A stretch of DNA of 64,000 nt. Source: Rhexocercosporidium sp. MPI-PUGE-AT-0058. Lineage: Eukaryota; Ascomycota; Leotiomycetes; Helotiales. The stretch spans positions 868,001 to 932,000 of the forward strand of contig JAGTJL010000014.1 of NCBI GenBank assembly GCA_020746875.1, read 5' to 3'. Shown one piece after another: positions 44,143 to 56,531 of this stretch. A model generated the notes under the pieces. That model saw only the letters and a list, made by a program, of their open reading frames with translations. It had not been told where the DNA came from and did not search any database. How positions within the stretch are numbered: the first letter of the stretch is position 1; each line of letters starts with the position of its first letter. The position numbers were made by a program, and so were the translations under genes.

Positions 44143-45599
44143 TCTGTCTGGCTAGAGGGAAAGAGTGATTTAGGATGCTAGAAAGTAACATAAGGGCAAA
44201 GTTTCTGTTGTCTCAAACTCTTTTGCAGGATAGAGAGACAACACCGCACCTCCAATGTGCCGATGAGCGCCGTCGGGGTATATGAGCATACTGCCTTTCA
44301 GGCGGCTTATCACACTCACGCCCGGCTCACCTTCCGACACCGTTGGAACAGGTTCAGCTCCCAAGACTCCAAGTTCCTGACTACCAGGAAACGATTCCGA
44401 GTGGAAGCCCACTTCCAACGAAACGATGATACAAATACAAAAAGGACGCGATGACAGTACCAGTGGAGCTTGAACCCAAATTGGCTGTTGGGATCAGCAA
44501 GGATGGGCTCGGATGGGGTTCACGCATTCCCATTCGAACGCTCTGGGCGTCGAGAGCAGAGACCATACGAGGGAGGTTCCTGCATATCGCGGCTCACGCT
44601 TGTAAGCCTGCATCCTCCTTGTAGCGAGGCTAAGGCTAAGCAGAGGAGAAACATCTCTGCATTATCAGCGGCAAATCATCATCAAGAGAAAAGTCCTCCC
44701 AAATTAGCCACGTCAAGGCTAATTGCAAGACAATCAAAACTTTGTACGGTACTAGGAAGTTGTCGACGAAATGTAGAACAGTGGCAGTCGAGACTTTGTG
44801 GATTTGGCAAGGTCTGCTGGGTTTCAATATAAAATCGCGGCAAACGCGCGATGTGAAGTTGAGGTTGAGGACCCAACCCTGCTTGCCTGTCACTTTTTGT
44901 CAGCTTAGCGAGGCATGGACTGAAGGGCACGGTTGCTCTGGCATCTTGAGGGCTGAGGAGAATATCAACATACGGACTTTGATTGGCTGACCCAGAGACC
45001 TGTCTCGGTGAGATAAGGAAGGGAGGTCGTGCATCCTTGCATGATCTCATCGTTTCTTCTGGTGGGCTCAAAGGCAATCTGATGCGAGCCTGTCGAAACT
45101 CTACTCCGGAGAGGTTCCGTTCCCTCACAGCAGTCTCCGATCCAACCCCGCTATGCAGACCCTGTCTTGGGAGGTACGCGTGCCTCCGGATCTGCATGAG
45201 GGCATTCCGGAATCGAGCTTTAGAAATAGGCTTTTGTTGAACTGTATTCGTGCCACGAGGAGGCCAAGACCAACACCCAGTCCAGTTACCCGACCAGGCA
45301 GTCGGAGGTCAGATTGAGAGTCGGGTCGGAGGTGTCCGTTCAATCTCACAAGAATTCGAAACACGCATCAGACTTAGTTCAAGCTTTGCCAACTCTGTTT
45401 GTATGAAGGCCAGTCAAATCTGTTTGTTTGCACCAGGCCTACTGGCCGATAATCAGGAGCTTTGATATCAGACTGGCTTGACGCACCCGGGTAACCCATC
45501 TATTATTATGATTTGTCTAAGTCGATAAATGCATGTGAACCGGCAGCATTCGCCAAACTTAAAACTTTAATCAAGTCCAATCCTCGTCTCTGTATCTAC
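44143..45599. other. Intergenic with overlapping meaningless frames
   Basis: About 1.45 kb with overlapping frames on both strands (up to 171 codons) but no domain, signal peptide or spliced continuation. Nothing is supported. Confidence 0.55.
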
Positions 45600-46848
45600 T
45601 CACTGGAGGCCGTGGAAGTCCTCATCCATCAAGCGATCAGCCAGAACATTTCTGAGCAAAGTTTGAAGCCATGAGGGCCATGCGCGGATAGTGGTCGCTA
45701 CGTTAAAGCTCTTGGGCAAGACTAGCTGCCCTCCGCGGCCGCTGATGACCTGGGCGACAATAGTACTCGAGACATCCTCTGCCTCGAGGACTGGATCGGT
45801 AAATCTCGGGTCGGATGTCAATTTCTCGATAAGTGGCGTTCTAATCCAACCTGGATTGACAACACTAGAAACTCTATTAAAAGAGGTCGGCCCAGATGCT
45901 GTGTTTGACTTACGTGGTGCGCACATTTGGCGCCTTGTAGCGAGATCGTAGCTCTGATGCCAGACCTTCGTGGAAAGCAAGAGCACTTGCTTTTGAACAG
46001 GAGTAATCAACGTTTTGGGCATGGACGAGATAACCTGACATGCAAGTAAGCAGCTATTTGACCAAGGGCCTATATCGTCCAGATTTCTTTTGGGCGGATG
46101 AGAAGTCACTTACTAGCCATCGACGCAATGGTGACTACATGGCCATGGTTCTTCTTGATCATCGCGGGGAGGAACTCCTTCGTCATCCAGAAGTGGGCCA
46201 TAGTATTAACCTCGAAAGTCAATCTAATTCTCTCCTCCGACTCGTCCAAGATGGTTTGACCCGTGCCGATGCCAGCATTATTGATGAGAACAGTAGGATC
46301 GCCATGTGCCTTTCTGATTTCCGACGCAGCAGCCTTAATATCGGAAGAAGAGGTAACATCGCATTGATAGAAATGAATGCCGGAAGCTTCAATGACTGCA
46401 GTTAGTATGGGGTTCTCTACCCGTATCATCCGGCCGCAAACTTACGGAAAGGGTTCTTGGGCGGACGAAGGTCCATAACGACAACTTTAACACCCCGCTT
46501 AGCAAAATCTTGCGCCATCAGCTCTCCGATTCCGCTCGAGCCTCCAGTTATCAATACCACTTCCTGGCTCTTGAGAAACTTTGCACTGCCTTTCCAGTTA
46601 TTCGAGACGTATTGAGAGAGCTTGCTGTTCAAGCCACGCACAACGCCGAGACCGAGGAAAGCTGTTAGGGCCTTCACGAAGCCTGGCGAGGATATCCATG
46701 AGTGGAAGTATGTGGGAAGTATACTTCGAAGCTTGTCGGGATAGTAAATAGCGGCTATGAGGAGGGCTGCTGTTACGCGGGGGTCGAAGAGCGTGAACCG
46801 AATTGGGGTAGTGAGGAGTCGTACTGGTGAGAGCTTTGACGATGCCAT
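45600..46848 (-). CDS. Short-chain dehydrogenase/reductase, membrane-anchored (RDH/HSD17B-like)
   Basis: Four exons, 46848-46446, 46395-46114, 46034-45914 and 45864-45600 (introns 50, 79 and 49 nt, all GT-AG), give 356 residues. A hydrophobic N-terminal segment (TAALLIAAIYYP and AFLGLGVV) precedes a classical SDR fold: cofactor motif TGGSSGIG at 101-108, DLRPP after beta-2 (Asp favours NAD), NNAGIG, and the catalytic Tyr239 and Lys243 in YSCSK, then NPGWIRTP. This layout matches the DHRS/retinol dehydrogenase and 17-beta-hydroxysteroid dehydrogenase type 11 group, which sits on ER or lipid droplets. The likely substrate is a lipophilic alcohol or ketone; which one is unknown. Confidence 0.9.
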
Positions 46849-47314
46849 GATGAACCGTAGGGTTATATAATGAAAGAAAGAGAGGCCTGTAACCAAGGAA
46901 GTGAGAGAGAGATCAGTTTATAGATATTTTGGAGCTGATATCTATGAGCTGCGTCAAGGATGCCGAATAGAGTCAAGAGTGTCGGATCTGCCGCGGCTTG
47001 AATTTAGTGGGTACGCGGGGTGACAGGGGAGCTCGTCATGCGAATAAGCTCCTGATCGTGAGCTTTTGGACCAATGAGATCTCTCAGTCTTGTTTATGAG
47101 CCGAGGCATTTCCATACTCGTATGCTTCAGATCAACATACCGAGAGTTTAAAGGAAAACCGAGAACCCCTTTCACATGAGTCTTAGAACAACACGCGTCG
47201 TTAGAGCTCGCAGAAGAAGCGATAGTGACGCAATTCATACAGAAGCTATAGCCATTATTCATATATACCAATAGCAAAACATCATGGAAACATGTTCTTC
47301 CATCGATCAACTAC
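46849..47314. other. Intergenic
   Basis: Spacer between the SDR start and the end of the dehydrogenase gene, both minus strand. Nothing is seen. Confidence 0.5.
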
Positions 47315-49135
47315 TTAGAAGTGCCCGTCGAGAGTTAAAGTACCAGTCTTTGTGATCAAGTACTCATTGATGGCAACGTCCTTTCCAGACTCTTTTCCAT
47401 ATCCCGACTCCTTGATACCCCCAAATGGTGATTCAGCTGCCGAGGAGTTACCTGTAGCATGTGTTTAGAACTAATATATTATGGGTTTAGACTAGGAAAC
47501 ATACCTGTGTTCATGCCGATCATACCTGCCTCCAGATTCTCCAAAAGTCTCCAGGTGCGGTCGACGTTCTTGGTGAAGAAGTACGAAGCGAGGCCCATCT
47601 GTATCGTTACTGTTAGTGAGATTCGGTACTTTGATAGTCCGAGCCTGAAACTTACGCTGGTGTTGTTGGCAGCGTCAACAGCCTCTTGTTCAGTCTCGAA
47701 TGAGTACAGGGCCAAAACAGGAGCGAATGTTTCCTCCTCGGTGATCAACATCTCCTTCTTCGCCTTCAAAATGATGGTTGGTTCAAAGAAGTATCCGGAA
47801 GTACCAGAGACCTTACCGCCCCCAAGCACAACTTGACCTCCATGTTTCTTGGCATCGTTGACTTGGTTGAGAGCCTTGTCGAGACTTCTCTCGGTGGTAA
47901 CAGGCCCCATGGTCGTTCCCTTCTCCGCACCATGTCCCACGACTAACTTAGAAGTCTTCTCCTTGAAGATTTCGGCGAATTTGTCATAGACGCCAGCTTG
48001 CACGTAAACACGATTGGCGGTGATACAAGCTTGACCAGCATGGCGCCACTTCAGAGCCATAAGCGCTAGACGAACGTGAGTACTTGTTCGAAAGCATATT
48101 CGGAGAGCATATTCGCTTACCATCTGCTGCCTGGTTCAAATCTGCATCATCAAAAATCAAGAAAGGACAGTTTCCACCCAACTCAAGGGTAACCTTCTTC
48201 AATCCATCGGAACAATGCTTTGCGACCAACTTTCCAACTCTGGTCTAAGGAATCATCAGCTCTGAATTAAAACTATCGACACTTGCGGACTTACAGAACC
48301 GGTGAAGGTGACTTTCTTGACAAGTGGGTGACGGCAAAGGGCTTCGCTCAAGGGTGGAGTATTCTCCAAACTCGTAGTCAGAACACTGAAAACACCCTTT
48401 GGGAACCCAGCCTGCTGAGCAAGATTTGCCAAAGCCAGGACCGAAAGAGGGGTTTCCGGGGAAGGCTTGACAATCATCGTGCATCCAGCAGCAAACGCAG
48501 CGCTGGCCTTTCGCAGAATCATGGCAATTGGGAAGTTCCATGGTACCAGAGCTGCGGTAACTCCGATCGGCTGCTTGACGGTGAAGACTCTTCGTCCTGG
48601 CGCAGCCGGGGTTTGGATGGTTCCCGTGACTCTTTCTGCTTCGCCCGCAAACCACCATGTGAAACCTAGAGCATAGTCCAGTTCACCTTGAGACTCGAAA
48701 AGAGGCTTTCCGGTTTCGTATGTAACGATATTGGCAATATCATCTCTGTTCTCACGTATGAGAGCATCCCACTTAAGGAGCCACTGTGCTCTGGTTCTGG
48801 GGTTGACTTTGCTGTAAGTCTTGAATGCTTCGTGGGCTCCTTTGACAGCAGCATCAACATCATCAGCATTGTTGTCTGGTGCTGTCGCCCAGACTTTGCC
48901 ATTTCCAGGATCTGAATGACAGTCAGTTTGTGTTTTGACAGAATCGTCAAGGAGCGAAAAGACTTGCCTATAACATCGAATCTCTTTCCGGATTTGGCTT
49001 CAACCCACTCGCCGTTTACAAGGGACTTGTCCTTGAAGATGGCAGGGTTATTGATCTGCATTTATCAGCCTTGTGTAGCCTTGCATTCGCACCCACGGCT
49101 CATTTACATACCTGGAAGGGGAGTTTAGTGGCCAT
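47315..49135 (-). CDS. UGA2: Succinate-semialdehyde dehydrogenase
   Basis: Seven exons: 49135-49112, 49055-48968, 48911-48295, 48244-48121, 48065-47656, 47598-47505 and 47451-47315, giving 497 residues, the normal length. Intron 2 (48912-48967) is GC-AG with donor GCAAGT; it is required to read [16 protein letters not shown]. The catalytic Glu264 (TLELGGN) and Cys298 (HAGQACI) are 34 residues apart, as in active ALDHs. Other blocks: [45 protein letters not shown] and [15 protein letters not shown]. It oxidises succinate semialdehyde to succinate with NAD(P) in the last step of the GABA shunt. No presequence, so probably cytosolic. The symbol is by similarity to yeast Uga2. Confidence 0.92.
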
Positions 49136-50643
49136 TGTTGCAGAAGTATGGTATCTTTAATAAGGGTTTTTGCTTCTTGGAATCAACAATTGTAAGTTTT
49201 AAATGAACAAAGAAGAGATGAAGTGAACCAAAATTGTGATGTCAAAAATAATTCGGAAATAGGCCGGAGGGTTGAAGGTGGGGTTAAGCGGGGTAAAACG
49301 CGCTCGAGTGGGAAGGCTCGTCACATTTGCACGGAAGAGAGAAGATTGGTCTTACATCCGGGTACAAAGTTTGTATCAGGCCGCATCAAGCCTATCGGAA
49401 GGCCATGACTTAAATTTTCGGCTAACATACAGTCAGTGTAAGGAATCGAGGACCGATGATGGTGTTTTGCATTGAAGCGAGGGAGCCGAGCCAAGGGTTG
49501 ATGGCAACGGCTGGGTCGGATCTTACTGAGAATTAATACTACTACCCGACGACTGACTGTGTGTGTCTTCAAAGACAAAGAAACTCTGCAACGACACTTA
49601 TGAGGAGTTAGAGTAATCCTACCATTCTGCCGGGATTTTGAGACCTGTGACTACCAATATGGCAAACCGGCCTCATCTTCCGCTAGCATTCTGTTATTCT
49701 AGCATTCCAGCTCTTCTTGATCAGAGCCATCAGAAGGCTAATACGATACTAACTACCATGCTGAATGTAATTTCGAGGATATCGCAAACCTAAGTACTCG
49801 AGGTTGAATGCACCCGTTAATCGACGATCATACATTCTGGAGCCAAAGTTAAAAGCGCTTTTCAGAACTTGTTTGACGAATCGACGATTCAACTAGTCAT
49901 CATCTACACGATTTGCTCCTAGGCTATCAAGTCACTGAAACAAACTCGTTGAGTGTTCGATGTCTCAGACACCGAATCATCGGACGTTACGACTTGAAGT
50001 GGGACTCGACGCATCATTGGGACCAAAAGACGCACAAGCTTTGGTGTCTGAAAAATTTGTCTGACCAAGACAGCTTGAAAATAATTCTCGGAGTCGATGG
50101 AATCGATAGAACCGTCGCAGAAACTCTTAGCTTCTTTGAGGATCCGGTACGGTTTGCGAGACAAATTTTTAATGAATTCCGATGCATTCTAAATTTGTAT
50201 CTAGAAACATCAGACGTGCCCAGAATGCAGTTCGGGACTTGATCTGCGGCTCCATGTCTGCATCGTCAATCAAGCATTAATCGTCTCACAAAATCCCGCA
50301 ATGACAGCTTCTTAGTGGAGCTGATGCCCAGTCGGAAGTGTATTCTTGCCAGTCTGGTGGCATCACCCCTGGATTTATATTTTTTACTCGCAGGGAATTG
50401 CTCGATGTTCATGTCGATCGCTCTCCCTAAATAGTCTTCCTCATAGAGATCCACCGAGGCTGAGACGAGAACTTTAGCCCATCACGACGACATAGATGGG
50501 TAGTTTTATATCAGCTCCTACGTCCATCAATCCCTTTCTTTTTCATCATCTGTCCTCCCTTCGTTACTTCTAATTTGGATATTTTCCCAGCTCTGTGAGT
50601 TTGATCAATTATCTGCTGGCCAGTCAACACTCGTACATCCAGA
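49136..50643. other. Intergenic
   Basis: No supported gene. A coding-looking open stretch around 49919-50242 (e.g. DGIDRTVAETLSFFEDPVRF) has no ATG and no clear splice partner; it may be a remnant. A TTTATA element near 50505 could serve the next gene. Confidence 0.5.
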
Positions 50644-50925
50644 ATGCACGTCGCTACATTCTTCCTCAGTCTGGCCTTTGCCATTCAACTTGTTTCCGGC
50701 CGGCCAACAGCAACAGAACATTTGGAGCAAAGATACAATGTAGAACCTCCCATATTCATCAAGTCATAGATTTTGAAATCTAACATGTCATAGGGAGGCA
50801 ATGCAGACCTCGCAGCCATGATCGCACATACAAGTCCTACCGTATCCTCACGCCAGTTGGACGACGCCCAAGCCGCGGCTGAGAAGGCCATGTTCAGACG
50901 CATTAGTGGACTTGGAGGCTCGTGA
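50644..50925 (+). CDS. Small secreted protein without cysteines
   Basis: Two exons, 50644-50739 and 50794-50925 (54-nt intron, GTAGAA...GTCATAG with a CTAAC branch site), give 75 residues. Residues 1-19 form a signal peptide (MHVATFFLSLAFAIQLVSG). The mature part has no Cys, is Ala/Ser-rich with an amphipathic helix (DDAQAAAEKAMFRR) and carries a dibasic pair shortly before the end (FRRISGLGGS), a possible Kex2-type site. The unspliced frame stops inside the intron, hiding the gene. The frame join and composition support it; the function is unknown (secreted peptide precursor or effector candidate). Confidence 0.68.
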
Positions 50926-52076
50926 AGGATAGCAACTTCCTCATAAGGCTTGGAAGGCTTGAGCGGAAGGATCAGAGCAACAGTGCAAATGCCAAGCAAG
51001 TAGAAAGTAGAGAAGCTCTAACGAATGTCGGAAACTACAGCAATGGATCGTACTGTATATAGTACAAATCGTCCTCTGTTAACTTTAAATGGACGTCTAC
51101 AACACGGGAATTCTACCACATGCTTCCGTCATGAATGTGAATATTGGGTTTGGTATCGGGATCCGCTAGGCATTCGTCGAGAGGAAATCTAGGATCATGT
51201 TATGGCGTTGTAGATGTAGTTTATCAATAGACAATATGGTATGTCACTCAGTGGTGTATTTAGGCCTGTACGTGCATACATTATTGTCATTAGAAGTACT
51301 TCGTCAGCAGATCAGTCTCCACGTTTCTCCGTGCTTTGCGTTTGATACGTGCTACTTTACAGCAAGTATGATTAATTAACCTTTACTCTATTAGGTCTCA
51401 CTTGAGGTTATGCTCATTCCTACGTTAGGTTCCAGCGATTATACAAGCGTGCTCTGTGAGGTCAAGCGGGGTGCTTGAGACATTTGCCTGAAAAATCGGA
51501 TCTCGCTCATGTCATTACCGTCCGATCGCTGTCTTTATCTTTGCACGTCTTTGGATCCTGTATCTACTACGTTCCTTTCTTTGTCCAAACACCAAACACA
51601 ATTGTAACAATCATATGCCTGAACATGCTGGTTATTCATCCTCGGTATCCCAGTGGTTTTGTATTCTCTGGTGGCAGATGGATATCTACAGCATTTTGAA
51701 TAAATTGAGGATGACGACTAATGAAAGCCAAGGCAAGTCTCCACTCAAAATGATTACTTATCGGCTTCCTATAGATCAAGCATAGGCATGAAGTTTAGGT
51801 GCCCGGAGATATGTCAAGGTTTTTTTTGTCTACTGTTTCTAGCGCGATGGGTTGTTTGTTGTGGAGTTGGATTAATTAAGCAAAAATCCCCGAAGCGATT
51901 CGGGGGTATCTTCGGCATTCCAAACTTCATGGTCACAGAGTTCTAAAAGAGACTGAATGCCTGGCAGGAGCATCACAGATGTAAAGGAAATCTCGAACGA
52001 TACTGATAAGAGGACATATTGCATATTGGTATTCTACGTGTTCTATTCGGGTCATGGTAGTGTATGAAGCTTTCTA
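50926..52076. other. Intergenic
   Basis: About 1.1 kb without a supported gene; AT-rich with short frames only. Confidence 0.55.
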
Positions 52077-52952
52077 TTAAGAAACCTCCTCCACAACAGC
52101 TTCCCTAAGCTCTACCTTAACCACATTCTTCGCAGCATCCACAGCTTTCTCTCTCGGTTGTCTTTCAAAGAAGTAGTACTTGATTTGCGGCATATCCTTC
52201 CACTTCCCTGGTACATCCACAAACACCCAATCCGTTGGCGTTGCAACGAATCCACAACTCTCATATAGACGTCTAGCGATGGACGTCCCCTCGATGAAAG
52301 CCTCGACGCCCATCTTATCTGCTATGTCACAGCCCCATTGTACGAGCATCTTTCCTGCTCCGCGTCGGTGGTGGTCGGGATGCGTGGACATCATGTCGAG
52401 AACTGGGGTAAGTTAGTTTCGACGCGATGCGGAGGGCGGAGAAGAGACATACCACAGCAGACTCCACCGTTAGTACGTCGCAGGCGATGGGAGTGAACAC
52501 TATGTATGATATGCTGAGCCCACTGATTAGATTTCTCGTCGGGATGCCAGTCCACCACTAACTCCTCGTGCATCTGCTCCTCAGTGAGAGGTGTTTCGTA
52601 GATACACCATTTTGCTGCGCTGACGATTTTCCCTGTTAGTGATTGTCAGCATTATTCTTGTACAAAAACTGCTTGCGTTCCGTGAGTCAACTTCGACACA
52701 ACTGAGGCAGGTCCAGTCTGAATTATACTTACCCGTCTCTTCATCAACAACCTTCATATATTTCGCACTTGGATCACTCACCCACCAAGTCTCGGTCCTC
52801 TTGACCTGCTGTTCAAAATTCTCCTTCTTCTCCGTCTCAGGGAACAGAGCAAAGAAGAAAGGCTCTACAGGATCGCTGAAAGCAAGCCGTTGGCCTTCCA
52901 AAATCTCTGGGAGATCGGATACCTCGGCAGGAAGCAACATGAGCTTCCCCAT
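52077..52952 (-). CDS. GNAT-family N-acetyltransferase
   Basis: Three exons, 52952-52733, 52632-52453 and 52402-52077 (introns 100 and 50 nt), give 241 residues. The GNAT core is in exon 3: VLDMMSTHPDHHRRGAGKMLVQWG holds the acetyl-CoA pyrophosphate loop (R/Q-x-x-G-x-G/A as RRGAGK), followed by AFIEGTSIARRLYESCGF. Exon 1 has the usual start (MLLPAEVSDLPEILEGQRLAF) and exon 2 the IVSAAKWCIYETP strand. Fungal members of this branch often act on small molecules, but the acceptor cannot be told. No targeting signal. Confidence 0.87.
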
Positions 52953-53504
52953 ATTTACAACTGTTGCTCAAGTTTGTTCTATGGACCACAAGCTTTGCGT
53001 TGTATCTGGTATAGTAGCACCAATTTTGAGATCTTTATTAGAGAGAACTTGTTGGTCTTCGGGAACTCAACAAATCGCGCGCGACAGATCTTGGAAGCGA
53101 CCAGGCTCAGTAGAAATCCTATCTCTGACGGGTCGCGAGTTGCAAGTGCATAAATAGAAGTAGTGCAACCGGCATAGAGCCAAGATGTGAACTCCTATGT
53201 TTTCCTCAAGAATAGTCGCGCCTCTTTAGTCAATGGCTTGATAGCGGTGCTCCCAAGGAGTCTCATCGGACAGCTGTCAAAAGAGAGCTTGCTCGGTTTC
53301 GCTCCTTCGCGGGTTCCCCTGACTCCGAAAAGCAGGACCAAAAGCCTGCCATCAAATACCGGTATATCCTCCGCAGATAGTCTATTGCGCTAGGATCTAG
53401 GATCCATACCAACCCACCCCCCGTCTGCCAAAAACGGGGAAGTGATCCCGAAACCCTTGATCCGAGCAAAGACAACAGGCGAACAGGAAGTAAACCCAAT
53501 CGTA
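52953..53504. other. Intergenic
   Basis: Promoter side of the GNAT gene; no supported gene. It ends at the TA dinucleotide flanking the MITE. Confidence 0.5.
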
Positions 53505-53619
53505 CTCCCTTTATTCAGTAGACTGAAAATGGGGCTAGCTACGGTAAAGGAGACTAATTGATTCGTCGGATATCCTTGCAGGGGAGAGGGCCCATTTTCA
53601 GACCACTGAATAAAGGGAG
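53505..53619. mobile_element. 115-bp MITE (Tc1/mariner-type, TA target)
   Basis: 29-bp terminal inverted repeats (CTCCCTTTATTCAGT...AAAATGGG at 53505-53533 and its inverse at 53591-53619) match at 27 of 29 positions and are flanked on both sides by TA, the target duplication of Tc1/mariner transposons. The centre is about 57 bp with no coding capacity. It therefore depends on a transposase elsewhere. Confidence 0.8.
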
Positions 53620-53621
53620 TA

Positions 53622-54470
53622 ACGAGAAGGCACAGCTAGCAAACTAGCTACAGAGATATTGTATCGGAGCCTGCAAGGATCACTGTTGCAGCTAGAACGT
53701 GGCGTGTTTCCATGCGAACATTGCAGTGTCTAGAGTGCGATTGAGGTTCTACAGGGGATGATTTCTGAGAATCGAGGTTCTAGACCTGGGGATATCCCCT
53801 GCTTATCTTCAATATATTCCTGCAGCAACGCTACGGCGTGACTAGCAAAGTACGGGATTTGCATCCCCGTCCCGTTTGTCTTTGAGGATCCATCTCGTGC
53901 GGCCGGGGGTGGGGTTGAGTGGAGAGGTTTCTTCCTTTTTGTTGATGCGAATTGCTTGGAATGTGTCAGTGGTCCGTGGGGGTTACCGAGCGAGGGAAAC
54001 GACGTGGGTAGAGTGCTCCCCTACCGGGGTAGCTTTTGTGTCATTACGGGTTTGCCAATTGGAGAACATCCCCGGCGTCCTTGACCATGGACCTGGACCG
54101 TGTTGTGAGACGTGAGATTTTCATGGGGACGTGGGTTGCTGTTGTGGATACTTACCAGGAACTTGGGGGAAGGACCGCAAATGCTTGACGTAGGAGTCGG
54201 TAGATCTTGGGAGAGCTTGTGTCGTAGGTTCTATTGAATTGTTTGCTTGTTCTGATGGCCTAGAGAAGATGAAATGCTGTCAATAGTCAAATGTCTGGTT
54301 GGAATTTTTGGAAATAAGATATGTAAACAAGCTATCGCACTCATTGTCTATGGTAAGCATGTGGAAGTTACATGACTTTACTTCAGAATAACTACAATAC
54401 GCGTATCTATGATTTCCAGATCAACATTCTGAATTACGTCTCAAACAGCGCGCGACTGCACTTTCGTCAT
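53622..54470. other. Intergenic
   Basis: GC-richer spacer between the MITE and the permease stop. No supported gene. Confidence 0.5.
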
Positions 54471-56531
54471 CTATTGGTTTCGTCGAATAGGGTCGACAAT
54501 TGGCCACTTGTAGTTGTGTCTGCCTCTGACGATGTAGAAGACAACACTGAATATGATTACCCCACCCCAGATGAGAGCAGACCAGTTCATACTTTGAAGT
54601 GTAACCGTCGCAGTCGATGGCCAGAAGCTGAAGAACATGGCAATGGCCGAGTAGATCAAAGCACACACATTAACGATGGGACCGAGAATAGGACCCATCT
54701 TCCATGGACCCCAATGAATGTTATCCTTGACGGGATCATTTCGGAGTCGTTTGTGGAGCAGCAGGCCAGTTGGGATTGCGTAAGACGTGAAGAACGAAGC
54801 TGTGGTAATTGATACGATAGCGTTGAAGGCCGCGCTGCTACCGATGTTGATTAGGGCAAGGAGGAGGGATGTAATAGTACAAACGAGGATGGAGTACAAA
54901 GGAAGCGCGGACGACTCGTGAACCTGTATTTTGTCAGCTATGTAAAGTCGACCTGGCGTGCTTCCACTTACTCGGCCAATCTGGTTGCTGAACGGAACAC
55001 CGTTGTCGCGAGCAAAGGCCCAAAGCATTCGAGAAGCTGTAGCCATAACTCCAATGGAAGCAGCAGCCATAAGAAGCATGACAATGCATGTCATCGCCGT
55101 AGCGCCACCTCTGCTGTTTGTAGCCTGGAGGAAAATTTCGATAAAAGGGAAACCAGTCGGAGTGGCAAGAGCATCGTCGATGCTTCCAAGGCAGAAGAGA
55201 ATGGCGATCTAAAATTCCGTTAGACAAATTGCGAAAACATGTACAGATATTGGGTTGTATACCAGCATTGCAAACCCGAGGACTCCATTCAGCAATAACG
55301 AGAACATCATGACATTGGGGACAACGGTCGAAGCGTTATGAATCTCCTCCGACATGTGGCATGCGGAATCCGCACCGAGGAAAGCAAATACGCTGGTGAC
55401 AATTCCAACAAACCAAGAAAGTCCGTCAGAGGACCAGTCTCCAGCGTTGATGAATGTAACGAATACATCCTTTGCAGAGCCGTGTGGTGCAAGATAGACT
55501 AAGGGGATCATGATTGCAAAGAATCCGAGGACGTGGAAGATCAAGATCAATCCCTCGATCTTAGGTAGCCATCTTGCGAGGAAAGTGTTGATGAACACAA
55601 TTACGAAGATAAGTGCGTAGAATATGAGGGTTCCCTGCCATCGGGTTGGCACATAGCTGTCATGATTTAGGACAACCATCCCTTGTATTATAGACGCAGC
55701 GAGAAATGCAACACTGGCCTGGCCTGCCTGCCATGCAATCACAGTGAGCCAACCTGGAAAGGATGGTTAGCTGAAGTTCCCTTGCTGACGCAAAGGTTCT
55801 TACCTGTGCTATAGCTCAAGAATTTCGCCCAACGTCCTGGAGCCAAGATAGATACCCAATGATATTGACCTCCTGATAATGGCATCCTATTGATTCGGTC
55901 AGCCTTGTATGATCATGACAACGCTCGATTCACTCACATTGACGCCATTTCGGCAAGCGAGGCCACGACAGCGAGTGATCCAAGCCAAGCGAAGATGAAT
56001 CCATACACAAGCCCAGCTGGTACACCACAAGTTAGAATTACAGTTTTGAGAAATTCTCCAGAATATTTTTTCACCTGGACCACCATTCTGAAATCCATAC
56101 AAGAAAGCTGCAAACAAGCCTTCCCATGTAGAGAGCAGACTGCAAACGAAGCCGGCGATGGACCAGAAACCGAAGTTGCGCTAAGCCATGTCAGTTCAAA
56201 TTCCATGGCGACGAACGACACTTGGTGGTCTGTGATAGAAACAGAGTTTGAGACCCAGGCGAGCTGCGGGACGCTTCCATGCAGTGAGGCGAAACTTCTC
56301 ACTCCGTCGTTGCGCGATTTCGAACTCATCACTTCACTGACAGTTCTAGAAAATATGATGGAGTACCTTCAACTGTTGTTCTTTGCCGAAGTATGCCATC
56401 TCCTGTTCATCTCGGGCTGTTCCTCCTCGCCGTCCTCTAACAGTCGTAGTTCCTTCGCTAACATGCTGATGGCTCTGATCCGAATCATCTGGGACACCAT
56501 AAGCCTTCATTTCAACATTCTTGTCGTCCAT
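54471..56531 (-). CDS. Amino acid/GABA/choline permease (APC family)
   Basis: Seven exons: 56531-56367, 56180-56075, 56016-55938, 55886-55804, 55753-55263, 55208-54972 and 54923-54471, all GT-AG and frame-keeping, giving 537 residues. A hydrophilic N-terminal tail (about 55 residues, exon 1) precedes about 12 membrane segments. Family blocks: RNFGFWSIAGFVCSLLSTWEG, SLAEMASMMPLSGGQYHW, ILAPGRWAKFLSYSTGWLT, FLGADSACHMSEEIHNAS, ATASRMLWAFARDNGVPFS and SITTASFFTSYAIP. This is the fungal GABA/choline/amine branch (Uga4, Hnm1, Bat1 type) of the APC superfamily, plasma membrane or vacuole. The substrate is not fixed by sequence; a succinate-semialdehyde dehydrogenase gene lies 5 kb away. Intron 1 (186 nt) is unusually long. 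Confidence 0.92.

Noticed and set aside
44682..45197. 171-codon minus-strand frame
   Set aside because: It overlaps equally long plus-strand frames, has a composition typical of chance frames and no recognisable feature.
49919..50242. Coding-looking open stretch (DGIDRTVAETLSFFEDPVRF)
   Set aside because: No ATG and no clear donor or acceptor partner; perhaps a remnant, but not enough to call a gene.
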